From contig NC_053045.1 in NCBI RefSeq assembly GCF_003473485.1, positions 34,632,494 to 34,696,493 on the forward strand: a stretch of DNA of 64,000 nt. The letters are read 5' to 3'. Below are positions 22,547 to 35,199 of this stretch, one piece after another. Both the position numbers and the translations under genes were made by a program. The stretch comes from Medicago truncatula (lineage: Eukaryota > Streptophyta > Magnoliopsida > Fabales > Fabaceae). Under the pieces are notes generated by a model that saw nothing but the letters and a program-made list of their open reading frames with translations, made no database searches and was not told where the DNA came from. Positions within the stretch are counted from its first letter, which is position 1. Each line of letters begins with the position of its first letter.

Positions 22547-24436
22547 ATGAGATTTGTTGATAGGTCAGCACACGATTAATCTCGTGATACAAATGACATG
22601 ATGAAATGCTTCTTACGTGATGGTGGAGAAGAGAGATCGTCTTCTAAATAAGAGAGATTGGAGGAATGCATTTAAAGAATGTCCTAAATTGACCATATAA
22701 CCCAAGACTAAAAAGCTTACTCCAAAAGAGATAAGATCATTACATAACATTTGATTTCTTCACGGTCTCTTAAAACATGCATAATTGTCTAAGGGTGGTC
22801 AATACATATTGGACATATTATTTCTAGCCATACATCTGTGATGTCTTTTTTCGTTAGTCAAAATTTTATCATAAGATATCTTCGTCTTGAAAAATATTTG
22901 TTCATTTTTAAACAATCTAGAGGAATTATGTTAAAATTATATGAAGTTGGTTGAAATAGTTTATATTTTGCATATGTTCATGATTTATTTGATACCTGTC
23001 AGACTAATTACGTAGTGTTGAAGAAGATTTTGAATAAGTAACACAATTTTTCTCTTGGGTTATGGATGAACTGGGAGGTTAAGATTGTTGTGGACTTGGT
23101 AAGAAATAAGAATGGGATCATCCTCCAATACTTTCATCCAACCTCTTCAATAATTAAGCAATCTTTTAAAACTTTCTTATCCGAGAGCCTGTGTGTTTCA
23201 TATCTGCAAGGAAGCTAATAATATGAGTTGATTTGCTAGTCAAATGGGCATTCTTCTTTTAAAGATGTCATCGTCGATTACATTTTTTTTTTTTCTTCTC
23301 TTAATTTATGCGGTAACAATAAACAAAAGAAAAGATAGACCAAAGGAAATAGAAAACTAGGACCACAAGAAAGCCACCCCATGCAACCACCAACTAGGTC
23401 GAAGACATCTCCAAGAAATTTAAAATTGGATATACTTTACAAAAATAAATAAACTTCATTAACAGAGTGATCTTTCAAAGATGTATCCTTTCTCTTTGTA
23501 AAATAAAAAATAATCCTATCTCGTAATAATGGGACGATTGAGAATAATTCAGAGTTTGAGACCAAGTAACTAGTTGTAATGATCTAAAGGCATAGAACCA
23601 GAACTGTTGCGGAAATAACTTCCAAATTTCACTAGTTGTGCGAGTAAAATCTCTCCAGTTAAATCGAGAGAAGATGTCACAATGGCAAATAAATTTCTTT
23701 TAAAACCATAAGCTTTGAGTCAAAACACGATTTAAACCTCACAGACTTCGCTTGTTGGTTTATATTATCAGCCAAAGAATCAATTATGCATCACTCAAAA
23801 GGCATCACCAATATTATATTGATGTTACATCATCACATCGTTTAAGTTTTATTACCTTACCATTTTTGAAAAAAGCATACTGATAGAAACCTAAAAACAT
23901 GTCAAGTTGAAGGCCAATTTTCCAATGAAGGATGGACCATATCCGAAACGTTTTAAAACACATCGGCTTTCAAACACTGCAACAATACATCAGAATTAGC
24001 TTACCCAAAAGTAAAAACATCTTCCAGAGAAAAATTATGTGTGATTTGGCACGGCGAATAGTTGATGTAATATCCTAACATTAACAAGTAAAGGTGCAGA
24101 AACTTCAAAGGCAATAGTCATATCCTGAACAGGAGAAAAATCAAGGTTCTGTGTGAAGTTTATCCTGAAATCATGGTAGTACAATCGCAATACAAGACTA
24201 GATTTGCGATAAATCTAAAACTGAATCAAATACTGGCGTATATCAACAATGAAGTTCACTACCAGCATTAGCATGTCTTCTGGTATCATAAATCCATAAA
24301 ACGAATATTTTCTGTAACTGCATATTGCCATCCTTAATACTCTGACTACAAATAAAAGGTAAAAATCAAGTACCCTGAATCCCCACAAAACCTAACTTTG
24401 AGATCTGTGTTCTTCAAATCATGACACAGCAAAGCT
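22547..24436. other. intergenic with a degraded LINE trace
   Basis: At about 23180-23250 the sequence translates to VCFISARKLII-like or, in the adjoining frame, HICKEANN..FASQMG, a faint match to the LINE RNase H end seen elsewhere in this window. A T-tract follows at 23281. The remainder, to the RER1 stop at 24437, holds its 3' untranslated region and unassigned AT-rich sequence. Confidence 0.35.
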
Positions 24437-26492
24437 TTAGTCGGCACGAGAGCCACTGCTACTACTTGCATAAGATTTCTTGCCACCATATTTCTGCAAT
24501 AAGTTAAAACAAATAGATTATGTCTTTCATGCAAACAATATAAAACAATACAAAACTTGAATGAACAAACATATAACAGGTCGTAGGGTAAATGATTAAA
24601 GGCAATCTAAGCATAAAAACCTGCTTTCCCAAGCTGAATGGAATATATCTGTATTTGATCATGTGTGCAATTTGGCGTCTCATTGTAAGGACAAACAGAA
24701 CAACCCAGTAGCAGAGTAATATTGGCCAGAAGACAGGAACATCAAATACAGAAAAGAAAGTCATCAAGAATGCTATTAAGAAAGCCTTTGTGAAGGAATA
24801 CCTGCAGCAATGATAATAAGAATAATAAAAATCGTTATTCTATTACACAAACGGAGATGCCTTTCAAATGATCCCAAAGTTAAACATGTTGGCTTACGCA
24901 AGCAAGTCATAAAAGTACATTAATCGTTGAGATATTAAAGAATGCACAAGTATAGCACCAGCCTCTCTCAGGGAAGTTGAATTAAATAAATAAACTCACA
25001 CCACAATGTCACTAAATAAATAAACTCATACCACAATGTCGCTAAATAAATAGAAGGATCCTTATCAATGAATCTATTCCAATAATGCCACGCCTAATCT
25101 TGATTCAAGCAAATTTGTCCCACAAAATCAGTTTCCAATAACTATAATGAGATATTCACCTTCGTAACAACTACCCCTTGTAGATTTAAGTCTTTCGTAT
25201 TCTTAAATTGTAACAGAAGGTGTGGAGTTTTACAAGGAAATCCTCAGACAACTAAGGAAAACTAGTTCCGTTTCAAAACGTATAAACAAATAAACAATGA
25301 TAAGGCAAAAAGAGCTTCAGAAGTGACAGTTGAACAGAATAACAAAAGGAAATTTCCGACACAATTTTTTATAGGTGGAAAAGGAATGATAAACCAACAC
25401 GGCAAAATTGATTGATTCACAAGAATATGGAAAAGGTATATTCCTTAGTTTTTGATTATGACAAATCAAGCTCTAAATGCTTCTAAATTCATATTGAAAA
25501 TAACTATTAACGATACTGAAGGATACGGAAGTACCAATTTGATCAACAGAAAATGTGATTAGGAAAGCAAGGACCCGTTTACTTCAGGTATTTCTTATTT
25601 CCATTTCCACCGACAAAATTAGAAACAATATAAAAAAGAAAAAAGATTATTTCCATGAACTTGTCTGCAGCTACGTGAAATGACCAGCAGCTTGCAACAA
25701 AATTCAAATGGTGGTTCACGATTATTGCATAGTTACATTGCATGCAATGGCAGCTGGGAGCGAGTCATCAATCAATTATTTTCAGTTGATCAGTAAAATA
25801 TTTTCTGGAAGAGCAAATGGAAATGCTGGGGAAATATTTTATAGATAACTATTACCTCCGAAGCACACAAAGCTTATACTATCAAATCGAACTCAGAATC
25901 AATAGAGTCAAATTAACATTAAAATAAGTGACGCAGCCAAATTCACAGATAAATGGTCTGATATCCGTCCAAGAGATGCATTGAAAACACAAACCCGAAA
26001 CTATCTAGCAATGAATCCCAAATTCAATCAAATCTTCCATTAAATAAACATGATTTCGAAATGTTAAAACAAAACATATTGAGTTATTATGTGAATTAGC
26101 ATACTGTTCACAAAGCACAACAGAATCAGAAATTACCAGAACTTAAACTCAGGAAGCCGACGAATAAACGGCTTGAACTCATCGGAGCCTTTAGTAGGCA
26201 ACAAAGGTCCTCCATCAGAAGGCTCCAGCTCAGGATCAACCAAAGGAGACAGAAACCCGATCAACAGATTCAGCATGTAAATTCCCAATCCATAAGACAC
26301 AATGTAAAATCCTTGAAGGTAAAAAACCCTTAAACCATATATGGAGGCAATAACAAAAGTCCCAATCCACCTATAAGTAGAATGTGGTGTGGATTTATCC
26401 AAATAATGCTGAAATAGCTTCGAAAAATCTTGCCACCATTGCGGCGGCGTAGCAGCAGTCGCAGAGGCACTGCTGCCTCCAGGTCCTTCCAT
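24437..26492 (-). CDS. RER1: RER1, Golgi-to-ER retrieval receptor
   Basis: Minus-strand gene, three coding exons: 26137-26492, 24621-24801, 24437-24493, joining to 197 residues with GT-AG introns. Rer1 proteins are four-span Golgi membrane receptors that return ER membrane proteins in COPI vesicles. Visible features: the N-terminal [15 protein letters not shown] box typical of RER1; hydrophobic spans at about residues 43-80 (two, around [20 protein letters not shown]); the [11 protein letters not shown] loop; [16 protein letters not shown]; two more spans covering [20 protein letters not shown] and [18 protein letters not shown]; then [17 protein letters not shown] and a short Ser-rich tail. 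The length is normal for plants. Intron 1 is 1,335 bases and contains a short tandem repeat. An AG-ended 5'-untranslated intron is likely, because the ATG is preceded closely by a pyrimidine-poor acag acceptor near 26507. Nothing looks broken. Confidence 0.95.
24975..25050. repeat. short tandem repeat in RER1 intron 1
   Basis: The unit aaataaataaactca.accacaatgtc.ct occurs twice in a row at about 24985-25048, followed by a third partial aaataaatag. Purely intronic. Confidence 0.65.
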
Positions 26493-27020
26493 TCAATTCA
26501 CAATCTGTAAAACAAAATAAAAAACAAAAAATTAAACCAAAACCTTCAGATATAAAAAAACTAAATCGAACGTGTCAATGTCATAACCCTAAATCAATCA
26601 AATTAAATTAAATTAAATGATATACATACACGCATAATAATCGTATTCAGTTGAACAACAAGAAATTAAAGAAAAACAACAAGATCTAATAATCGTTATG
26701 AAAATTTATCGAAAATAGTTGATAGGATAACGAAACTATGTGAAAACGGTGTCGTTTACATGATTTGGGATGAATACGAAATCAAGATCTAGGGTTGAAA
26801 GAGTGAAAATTGAAGAATCGGAAAACCCTAACATTTGGGAAACGAAAATGAAAATGGAAAATATGAGAGTGGATTGGAAGGAAGAAGAAGAAGAGGAGCT
26901 GACCTGCGAGGAGGGATCGGAGGTGGAGAAGGAAGAGGATTGGAGGGTTAGCAGTATAGATCTACAACGAGATATGCGAATATTTGTGTGAGCGTTTTTT
27001 TTTTTTTTTTTCTTCTTCTA
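26493..27020 (-). promoter_or_regulatory. RER1 5' leader and promoter region
   Basis: On the minus strand a CT-rich leader (complement of 26880-26945, containing cctcctcttcttcttcttcc) is followed by a possible donor gtcagc near 26907, and an acag acceptor lies near 26507, 15 bases before the ATG. This suggests a 400-base intron in the 5' untranslated region, as is common for plant housekeeping genes. The plus-strand frame across 26770-26991 is the shadow of this purine-rich strand. Confidence 0.4.
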
Positions 27021-27434
27021 TTTTTGCTTCTTTATTTGTTTATGAGATGTCGTTTATTATATCATGTGTTTTGTGATTGAGTTGCGTGCCGAGGCTTGAA
27101 TTGAACGGCAGATCTTTCGTCTGTCGTATATACGACTAATTGTTGCGACTTTGTAAGTACCACTGCTTTCATTTTTAATTTAAAAATAAATAAAAAAATA
27201 CCAGTTCTTTAAAAATTTTGAATAAATCATCAATTTAGTTTTAATCTTTTATTTCCTTTCAAAAGACTATTTGTATGATAAATAAGTCATTTTTTATGAA
27301 AATAAATTTAGTGTAAAGCTATGATGTCTTCGTTTAAGATAGTTCATATAAAATTCAAAACTTTTTGGATTCAAGATCTACCTTTCTATCACTAGAGAAT
27401 GTAATAAAGATCTATCTTTTTTTTAAAGTCACAT

Positions 27435-27527
27435 TAACTTGTGTTCTTAAGGCACATATTTAGCATTAATGTCATTCCATTAATTGTATGAATTCATTGA
27501 AAAAAGTTAATATCAAACATTTTGAGC
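27435..27527. mobile_element. left half of a MITE split by a copia element
   Basis: cacattaacttgtgttctta here and the complement of 33935-33965, which reads aatgttaacttgtgccctta, form inverted ends of about 35 bases. The right half is at 33873-33965. The intact MITE would be about 180-200 bases. A similar inverted pair occurs at 46700-46985. Confidence 0.55.
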
Positions 27528-27706
27528 TATTAAAGTTTTGGTAACAATAGTTAATTTTTCAATCTTAATTAGCTTTTCACAGTTGTATGTTACAGCCCTT
27601 TGTTAGGTTTTCACAGCTGAATGTGACAGCTCTTAGTTAGCTTTTCACAGCTGTTATACATCAGCTCTCTGCTATAAGCCTCTTGCCTCCTTTTCTGTTT
27701 TTGATA
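27528..27706 (+). repeat. left LTR of the copia element
   Basis: Shares its first 160 or so bases with the right LTR. It contains three tandem copies of a roughly 34-base unit built on agcttttcacagttgtatgt and gttacagcc. The TATA-containing segment of the right LTR (tatatataag) is absent here. Confidence 0.85.
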
Positions 27707-30700
27707 TGGTATCACAGAGCTAGGTTTCGGTTATGGGGGATTCATCGCAAAATTCTCCTCCACCACCTCCTCCACCGTCACCACCCTTGGTTCACAACGT
27801 TGTTCCTCTTAATACGGTGCCACCACCTCTTATTACTTTTCAGTTGAAGATTTCCGAGAAATTAGATGAGAAAAATTTTCTTATGTGGCGTCAACAAATC
27901 GAACCAGTGGTAAACGCTCAAAATCTTCAAAGTTTTTTGTACTATGCTGAGATTCCTGATGAATTCATCAAGGATTCTATCACGAACTCTTTCTATGAAA
28001 ACCCTGTGTATCGCACATGGATTCAGCAAGATCAGTGGCTGTTATCATGGCTCCAGTCTACGATCTTAAGTTCTGTTGTGACACGTATTCTTGGATGCAC
28101 ACATGCTTCACAATTGTGGCAACGAATTCAAGATCACTTTCAGAAGCTCACACATGCGAGAGTTCGTCAGTTACGATCTGAACTACGTGCAACGACGCTT
28201 GATGATCGATATGTTGATGATTATCTTCAACGTATCAAGCATCTGGTTGATTCACTAGCCTCTGTTGGAGATTCAATTCCCTCGCAACAACATATTGATG
28301 TTATTCTTGAAGAGCTTCCACGTGATTACGGTCCTGTTATGTCTGTTATTGAGAGTAAGTTTGAGGATATTTAATTGGAAGAGGTTGAAGCTTTTCTCAC
28401 CGCACATGAGATGCGTATGTCCAAGTTTGATAAACTGATTAAGCTTGATTCTGCTTCAATTGATTCCATTGATTCCATTGATTCAACCTCCAGCTCCCAT
28501 TTCCCTAGCTATGGCAGTGGTTTTCGTGGACGTGGCGGTCGAAATGGCCGTGGACGTGGGCAAGGACGCTTTGGTAACGTTCAATGCCAAGTATGCTTCA
28601 AGTTTGGACATCTTGCTTCCATGTGTTATCATAGGTTTGATCAACAATATCAGGTACCAATTCCCCATGATTTTTAGGGTTATGCACGGGGTCTCTATGG
28701 TATATCTTCTCAAGTTGGATCTCCTCTTTATGGTTATACCAATCCTCTTATTCATCCCCAAATTCCCTCACATATTCGCCCTCAAGCCAATCTGCAACCC
28801 AACGTTATGCTTGCTAATTCCTTTCCCTCATTCAACAATGCTTGGTTCCCAAACTCTATAGCCTCTCTTCATGTGACGAATAGTTCTCAGAACATTCAAC
28901 AACAGGTCCCCTTTGAAGGTCCTAACCATATCTTCATAGGGAATGGGCAAGGTTTGAAAATTTTATCCTCTGGTTCTTCTCAATTTTGCTCACCTACTAA
29001 CCCTAATTCTTCTCTAGTGCTACATAATCTTCTTCATGTTCCTTCTATCACCAAAAACTTAATCAGCGTTAGTAAATTTGATAGGGATAATCATGTTTTC
29101 TTTGAGTTCTATTCTAACTTTTGCCTTGTCAAATCTCATGCCAACAATGAAGTCCTTCTCTATGGCAATGTAGGTCGTGATGGACTTTACGAGTTCCCCC
29201 ATCTCAAACTCCAGTCTCCAGCTTCATGTCTTGTCAGCAGTTATTCTAGTTTCAAACCATCTAGTTATCCTTCCGTGTAAGAGTGCTCAGTTTAACTGGC
29301 ATCTCAGATTAGGCCATCCCAATCCCCACTTTATGCAAACAATCTTAGATCTTTGTAATATTCGTTCTTCAAATAAGAATGATATCTTATGTTCTACCTG
29401 TTGTATGGGAAAAGCTCACCGTTTACACTCTCCTCTTTCCACCACACAATACACCACCTTTATAATTGATTTACAGTGATCTTTGGGGTCCTGCTCCTGT
29501 TGTTTCTTCTAATCAATTTAAATATTACATTTCATTCATATATGCTGCTACTAGGTTCACATGGATATATCTTCTCAAAAATAAATATGATGCTCTTAAT
29601 ATTTTTAAACAATTTAAATCCATGGTTGAGCTTCAGTTTGGTTTTTCCATCAAATCTATTCAAACTGGTTGGGGGGGGGGGGGGGGAGAGGGAGAGAGAA
29701 TTTAGACCCTTTACTAAGTACCTATCTAATTTATGCATCATTCATCGATTGATTTGTCCCCACGCACATCATCAAAATGGGGTGGTTGAGCGTAAACACA
29801 GACACATTGTTGATTTAGGATTAACCTTACTCATTCATGCCTCCCTTCCCCTTAAATTTTGGGATTATGCTTTTCTTACAACAGTATATCTGATCAATAG
29901 GCTTCCTACTGCTTCTCTGCACAATGCTATTCCCGACACTATTTTATTCAAGCAAACACCTGGCTATAATTTTCTTAAAGTGTTTGGATGTGCATGTTTC
30001 CCTCTATTAAGACCCTACAACACTCACAAGTTTGACTTTAGGTCCCATGAGTGTCTTTTTCTTGGTTATTCTACCTCTCATAAGGGGTACAATGTTTCTC
30101 ACCTAGTGGAAGACTCTTTATCTCCAAAGATGTCTTATTCAATGAGTATAGATTCCCATATAACGACTTATTTCTCAACTCCGAGTCATCTCAGTCTTTG
30201 TCCAAAGTCTCTATTTTTGTTCCTCTCTTTCCTGCATTATCAGTTTCACCCATTGCCCCTATTCCTGTTTCCACTCCCTTCTCTCGTTTGGTCAGTACAA
30301 ATCCTATTAATATTTCCTCACCATTGCAGCACTCCACCAATCAATTCCCTACTTCACCACTACATCAGTCACCTTCTACCTCTTCACCTGGACCTCAGCC
30401 TACATCCTTACCACTCTCTCCCACCATCTCTAACCTATCCCCAGATTCTTCTCATCTCCCTGCATCTGACTCTTCATTTTATCCAACTACTACAATAGCC
30501 AATTCGCACTCATCATCACCTAGCCCTCCACCTCTTCAAACCATTAACACAGCCAACACTCATCCCATGCAAATTAGACTCGAAACTGGCATCCCTTTAC
30601 CTAAACTACATCCATCTATCTTTCTTGCCTAGACTGAACCTCACACAATTAAACAAGCCCTAAAGGATCCTAAGTGGTTGGCAGCTATGCAAGAGGAATA

Positions 30701-32052
30701 CTCTACCCTTGAGAAAAATAAAACATGGTCCCTTGTGCCTCTTCCCCCCAACAGGCAAGCAATTGGCTACAAATGGGTGTTCCGCGTCAAATAAAATATT
30801 GATGGCACAATGAACAAGTATAAAGCAAGGTTGCTTGCTAAAGGCTTTCACCAACAACACAGTTTTGACTTTCATGAGACATTATCATCAGTCTTCAAAC
30901 ATGTTACCATTAGATTAATTCTCACACTGGCTCTCACAAATCATTGGAAAATTCAGCAATTGGACATTAACAATGCATTTTTGAATGGGTTTCTTGATGA
31001 GGAGGTCTACATGGATCAACCTCCCGGCTTCTCTAATGGTAATTCTCAGTTAGTGTGTAAGTTGCACAAGGCTTTATATGGCCTCAAACAGGCCCCACGT
31101 CAATGGTTTGAAAGACTCAAAGGGACTCTTATCAATTTTCATTTTGTGGCTAGCAAATGTGATTCATCTCTTTTCACCTACAATTGTAATGGTTGCTGCG
31201 TGTAGGTTCTTGTATACGTGGATGATATAATCATCACATGCAATTCTTCTTCCTTCATTCAAACTATTACCAACAAGCTTCACAAGGTTTTTGCTCTCAA
31301 GCAATTAGGTTCCCTTGATTATTTTCTTGGTATAGAAGTCAAAGCACAAACTGATGGTTCTTTGTTGTTATCTCAGGGCAAGTACATCCGTGACTTGCTA
31401 ACCAAGACTAATATGACTGGTGCCACTCCTATGGTATCTACTGCAAAGCTCACAAAAATTGGCTCTCCTAATTTCTCTGACCCTACCTTGTATAGGTTTG
31501 TAGTTGGTGCACTTCAATATGTAACCATTACCAGACCCGAACTTTGTTTCTCAGTAAACAAGGTTTGCCAATTCATGGCTAATCCTCTTGATATGCATTG
31601 GCAAGCTGTCAAAAGGATACTCAGATACTTAGCCGGTACTCAACATCTTGACCTGCATCTTTCCCCAACCTCTTCATCCCTACCTATTCCTCTGTATGGT
31701 TACTGTGATGCAGATCCAGATGATCGTCGTTCTACCTCTGGTGATGCAGTATTTTTAGGCCCTAATCTTCTCTCTTGGTGGTCCAAGAAATAGACTGTTG
31801 TTGCTCGCTCTAGTGCAGAAGCAGAATACCGCAGTCTAGCTCTCATCACTGCAGAGATTCTTTGGCTTACTACTCTCTTCATCGAATTGAAGATTCCCAC
31901 TCAATCTCCCCCCATCTACTGTGACAACCAAAGCACAGTTGCTATGGCCCACAATCATGTGCTTCATTCTAGAACAAAGCACATGGAAATTGATTTGTTT
32001 TTTGTTAGGGAAAAAGTCTTAAACAAACAGTTTGACATCCTGCACATTCCTG

Positions 32053-33466
32053 TGTTGGTGTAAGCCCTAGAGGCCAATAGTTTATATTAAACCTATCTTA
32101 TGTATCATGACTTTTATTATTGAATAATATATGGCACTCTTTATTATATTTAGATAATGTTAATAAAGTCCTTAGAATAGATAGTTCGTGTAATAATATA
32201 TTAAGTGTGACTTAATCATGAGATTACATTATCTTATAGAACGCTATTCTTAAATGTATCCGTAGTCAAAGCTTTAATATGAATAAAGGATAATAATAAA
32301 GCGTCGAGACTATTATGTATGTAGACTGATGACCGCATCTCATGGGTCATAGATATGAGATATCAAGGCTATACATAAATATAAATATTAGGAGTAATAT
32401 TTATATTGGATTGACCCACTGTGAGAATACTACATAGTAAGTTATGAAATTGTCATAAGATATTCTCACAATGATAATAATGTATATCGCTCTTAGACCT
32501 GAAACCACTATGATCTCTAGATGTGGACTCAAGTGCTTTGTTGCCATTCTAACGTTGTCTGTAAAAGGATAACAATAACGTTGGTTGATGGGCACTTGAT
32601 GAATCATGCTGAGGGTCATGAGTGTCCTAGATGGGATTTGTCCCTCCTCATAAACAGGAGATATATCTTTAGGCCTCTTGATGAAATATGACTATAAATA
32701 TGCATGGCCATGCCGAACTAAGTCAATATAAGATATTGGACTTATTCGTTAAATAGTATATTTCGGAATCAAGATAAATGAACATTGATCTATACAAGGG
32801 TGACACTATCTATGCCTTGGGATCAATGAAGATATTGAGACAAAGGAGTAATTATACACATATGTATTATCATGAAAGGTTTCGTCAGATCACTTGACAT
32901 TCTTGTCACTTGGGTAGCAATGATGTGTTGCTAGATACCGCTCATTGTTTATAATATTAAATATTAAGATTTAATATTATTGCCAACGTGACTAGAACCT
33001 AAAGGGTCACACACAAAGAACAGTCAAAAGAGATATGTATAAGTACGACTTATATAAAGGGTGCGCTTAGTAAATAATGCTAATGATTTAGCAAAGTTTA
33101 CTAAACTCGTATTGGGCTTAATGAAGTCAAAAACGAGTTTGACTTGCAAAGCACATAAGGAGTTCTATAAATAAAACCCTAGTGCAACAGTTTGCGGTTA
33201 CGTTCTTTTGCAGAAACCCTAGTTCTCTGACTTCCGTCTTCTTGGCTAGCACCGAGGTTTTGGAGGAGCACTGTTCGTGTGGACTTGATAGAGGCTCTGC
33301 TATTTGCTTGGCTGTGATCGTGATTCCGGTTCGCAGATTCCACCGATCGTTTTCAGACCAATCATTCTAAGGTAACAATCGAATCACTGGTTCAAGTTCC
33401 AATTCGTAATGATCCAAGGAAAGTAAATCGAAAATTTTATTCCGCTGCTTATTCTGTACATGTCGA
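32053..33466 (+). mobile_element. solo-LTR-like insertion inside the copia element
   Basis: The copia sequence breaks near 32050 and resumes near 33470. The insert starts near tgtaagccctagaggccaat and ends ttccgctgcttattctgtaca, a terminus typical of long plant copia-type LTRs. Immediate flanks tgttg and tgtcg look like a slightly diverged 5-base target duplication. It contains a promoter-like tataaataaaaccct at about 33165-33180, followed by a leader-like stretch. No coding region is present, so it behaves as a solo LTR about 1.4 kb long that is younger than the host element. Confidence 0.65.
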
Positions 33467-33606
33467 TTTACCTTCATCCTGGTGTTGATCAGAAAGCTGA
33501 CATATTCATAAAACCCTTCTCCTCTACGAAGTTTCTGGAACTTAGAGACAAGATCAATGTGGTTGCTTCCTCTTTAGCTCTACAACCACCATGATCTTGT
33601 GGGGGG

Positions 33607-33872
33607 TATTAGAGTTTTAGTAACAATAGTTAATTTTTCAGTCTTAATTAGCTTTTCACAATTGTATGTTACAACCCTTTGTTAGCTTTTCACAACTGTA
33701 TGTTACAACTCTTAGTTAGCTTTTCACAGTTGTTATACATCAGCTGCTCTGCTATAAGCCTCTTGCCTATATATAAGAAATAGCCTCTCTATTGTAACCA
33801 AGTGAAGAATATTTAATTCAACATCAGAAACAATATTTCTTCTCTTTCAATTTTCCTTTTCTGTTTTCAATA
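33607..33872 (+). repeat. right LTR of the copia element
   Basis: 266 bases, starting right after the polypurine tract. It carries the same triple 34-base repeat as the left LTR and then a segment with a TATA-like tatatataag (about 33768) and the putative transcription start, which the left copy lacks. Confidence 0.85.
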
Positions 33873-33965
33873 TGAGCGATAAATTAACACAATTTCCGAT
33901 ACATAATTTCTATTAGTGGAATTCTTAACATGTGCCATAAGGGCACAAGTTAACATTTCCTTTCT
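33873..33965. mobile_element. right half of the MITE split by copia
   Basis: Begins with the copia target duplication and ends in gtgccataagggcacaagtt followed by aacattt, the inverted match to 27435-27470. Together with the left half it shows that the copia element landed inside an older MITE. Confidence 0.55.
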
Positions 33966-33974
33966 TTTTTATAT

Positions 33975-34515
33975 TGAAAGTATTGAAAATTAAAATACTA
34001 GTGAAAAGAATAACACGAATGATAGAGAAAAGAATAAATATACAACATACATTTCATAATTGAATTATTCCCAATCATACAAAGAGAGTTTAAGATAGTT
34101 ATACACATGATAAATACCAAGGCAAGCAAGAGGGAAAGGGAGTTGGTTACAACAAATTGAAATACATAAAAAAGAGAAATATGAGTAAAACCAACTCCCA
34201 CAAGACTAATTCTAACACTATAAACACAATGAGAAAACTATAAAACTAAAACACCCTCAAACTTACTATATATGTCATATAGGCCAACCTCAGAGGCAAT
34301 GTGAGTAGAAGCGGGAGAGGTAAGAAGTTTGGTTAGAACACAAGATACTTGCGTGCAAAAGGTAATAAGAAGCAGATGAATGAGATCATGTTAAATCTTT
34401 TCTAAAATGATACGACAAACAATCTCGATATATTTTGTTCACTCATGAAATACAAGGTCGTGGGTGAGATGAGTTGTAGATTTGTTGTCACAATACACGA
34501 CAAGAGGTTGAGAGA
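33975..34515 (-). mobile_element. Ty1/copia 3' remnant on the minus strand
   Basis: Read on the minus strand, 34515-34255 gives the end of a copia RNase H domain (VVYCDNKS, then FHE.TKYIEI, SEVGLYDIYSKFEG). This is followed by a purine-rich tract and an LTR-like stretch reaching to about 33975 that contains tgttagaattagtcttgtgg. Only the 3' end is present and it is broken. It differs from the neighbouring copia element in sequence and orientation. Confidence 0.6.
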
Positions 34516-34910
34516 AATGTTAGAGTAGTTATTTAGTTAATCAATTATGGATTAACATATATTAAGAAATTAATAATAACATAAATTATAGTATATTGTT
34601 ATTATGCATAGATTATTGATTAACTATTTGATTGGACTTTGTTTTTGAATGAATCGTAATGGGTTAGATCATTCTCTTAAGCCCAATGAGAACTCCATAT
34701 CCTTGATAGTTTATCTATTTAAACGTTATTATATCAGACAGTTAACAAAGGTGAAAATCCAAACACTACAATCTGAATGGTCATCAAGATAATTCATCTT
34801 TTAGTACTTGCTTTTCATTTATCTTCGTAATCCTAAAGTACACAACGTCTAAATTTATCATTCGTTATGTAATAATATGCTATGTATAACTTGTATATAT
34901 GAAAATTGAA

Positions 34911-35045
34911 TGTGCTCATGAGCTTAACTCAGTTGATAGCAACAATGCATAAAAAATTCGGAGTTCGAACCCCAACAAAAAAAGATAATTGGATACCCCG
35001 TTAAAAGTTAAAATTCCTACAATTAATATGAGAGACATATAGATG
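34911..35045 (+). mobile_element. tRNA-derived SINE (Au-like)
   Basis: A polymerase III A-box-like gagcttaactcagttgatag at 34920-34939 and a B box ggagttcgaacccc at 34960-34973 are spaced as in plant SINEs of the Au type. No tRNA cloverleaf can be drawn, so it is not a tRNA gene. The tail is AT-rich. Confidence 0.6.
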
Positions 35046-35199
35046 CATATTACTATTACTATTGTGTAAATTATATGGCCGATTTCTAGTCCCTTAAAAA
35101 AAATAATCTCGATTTCTAGTTCAATCACGACTTAATTCCAAATTGATATGGAGCTTCTTTGAATTACGTCATTGTGAACAAAAGCTATGTAAAGTTTTA

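Larger units (their letters stand above)
27528..33872 (+). mobile_element. Ty1/copia LTR retrotransposon, broken, with nested insertion
   Basis: A fossil of the Ty1/copia order. It is bracketed by a 5-base target duplication, tgagc, at 27523-27527 and 33873-33877. The left LTR is 27528-27706 and the right LTR 33607-33872; the left one is shorter by an internal segment. A primer-binding site tggtatcacagagc follows the left LTR, and a G-rich polypurine tract precedes the right. Parts in order: gag (about 27733-28670, with a CCHC zinc knuckle near 28590-28635), GAG-pre-integrase and integrase core (about 28800-30100), reverse transcriptase (about 30640-31500), RNase H (about 31690-32050 and 33480-33595). 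Aligned by eye the LTRs differ at about 11 of 165 compared sites, which suggests an insertion a few million years old. The coding part carries several breaks, and a 1.4-kb insertion lies in the RNase H end. It is not a working element. Confidence 0.92.

Noticed and set aside
26770-26991. 73-codon Glu-rich open frame on the plus strand
   Set aside because: It is the purine-rich complement of the CT-rich RER1 leader and has no homology that I know.
28445-28861. 138-codon plus-strand frame and 92-codon minus-strand frame
   Set aside because: Shadows of the copia gag zinc-knuckle region in other frames.
34515-34846. Possible solo LTR beginning tgttagag and ending near aagtacaca
   Set aside because: No matching target duplication and no second copy in the window; too weak to list.
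34911-34975. Possible tRNA gene
   Set aside because: A and B boxes are present but no cloverleaf or acceptor stem can be drawn; better read as a SINE.
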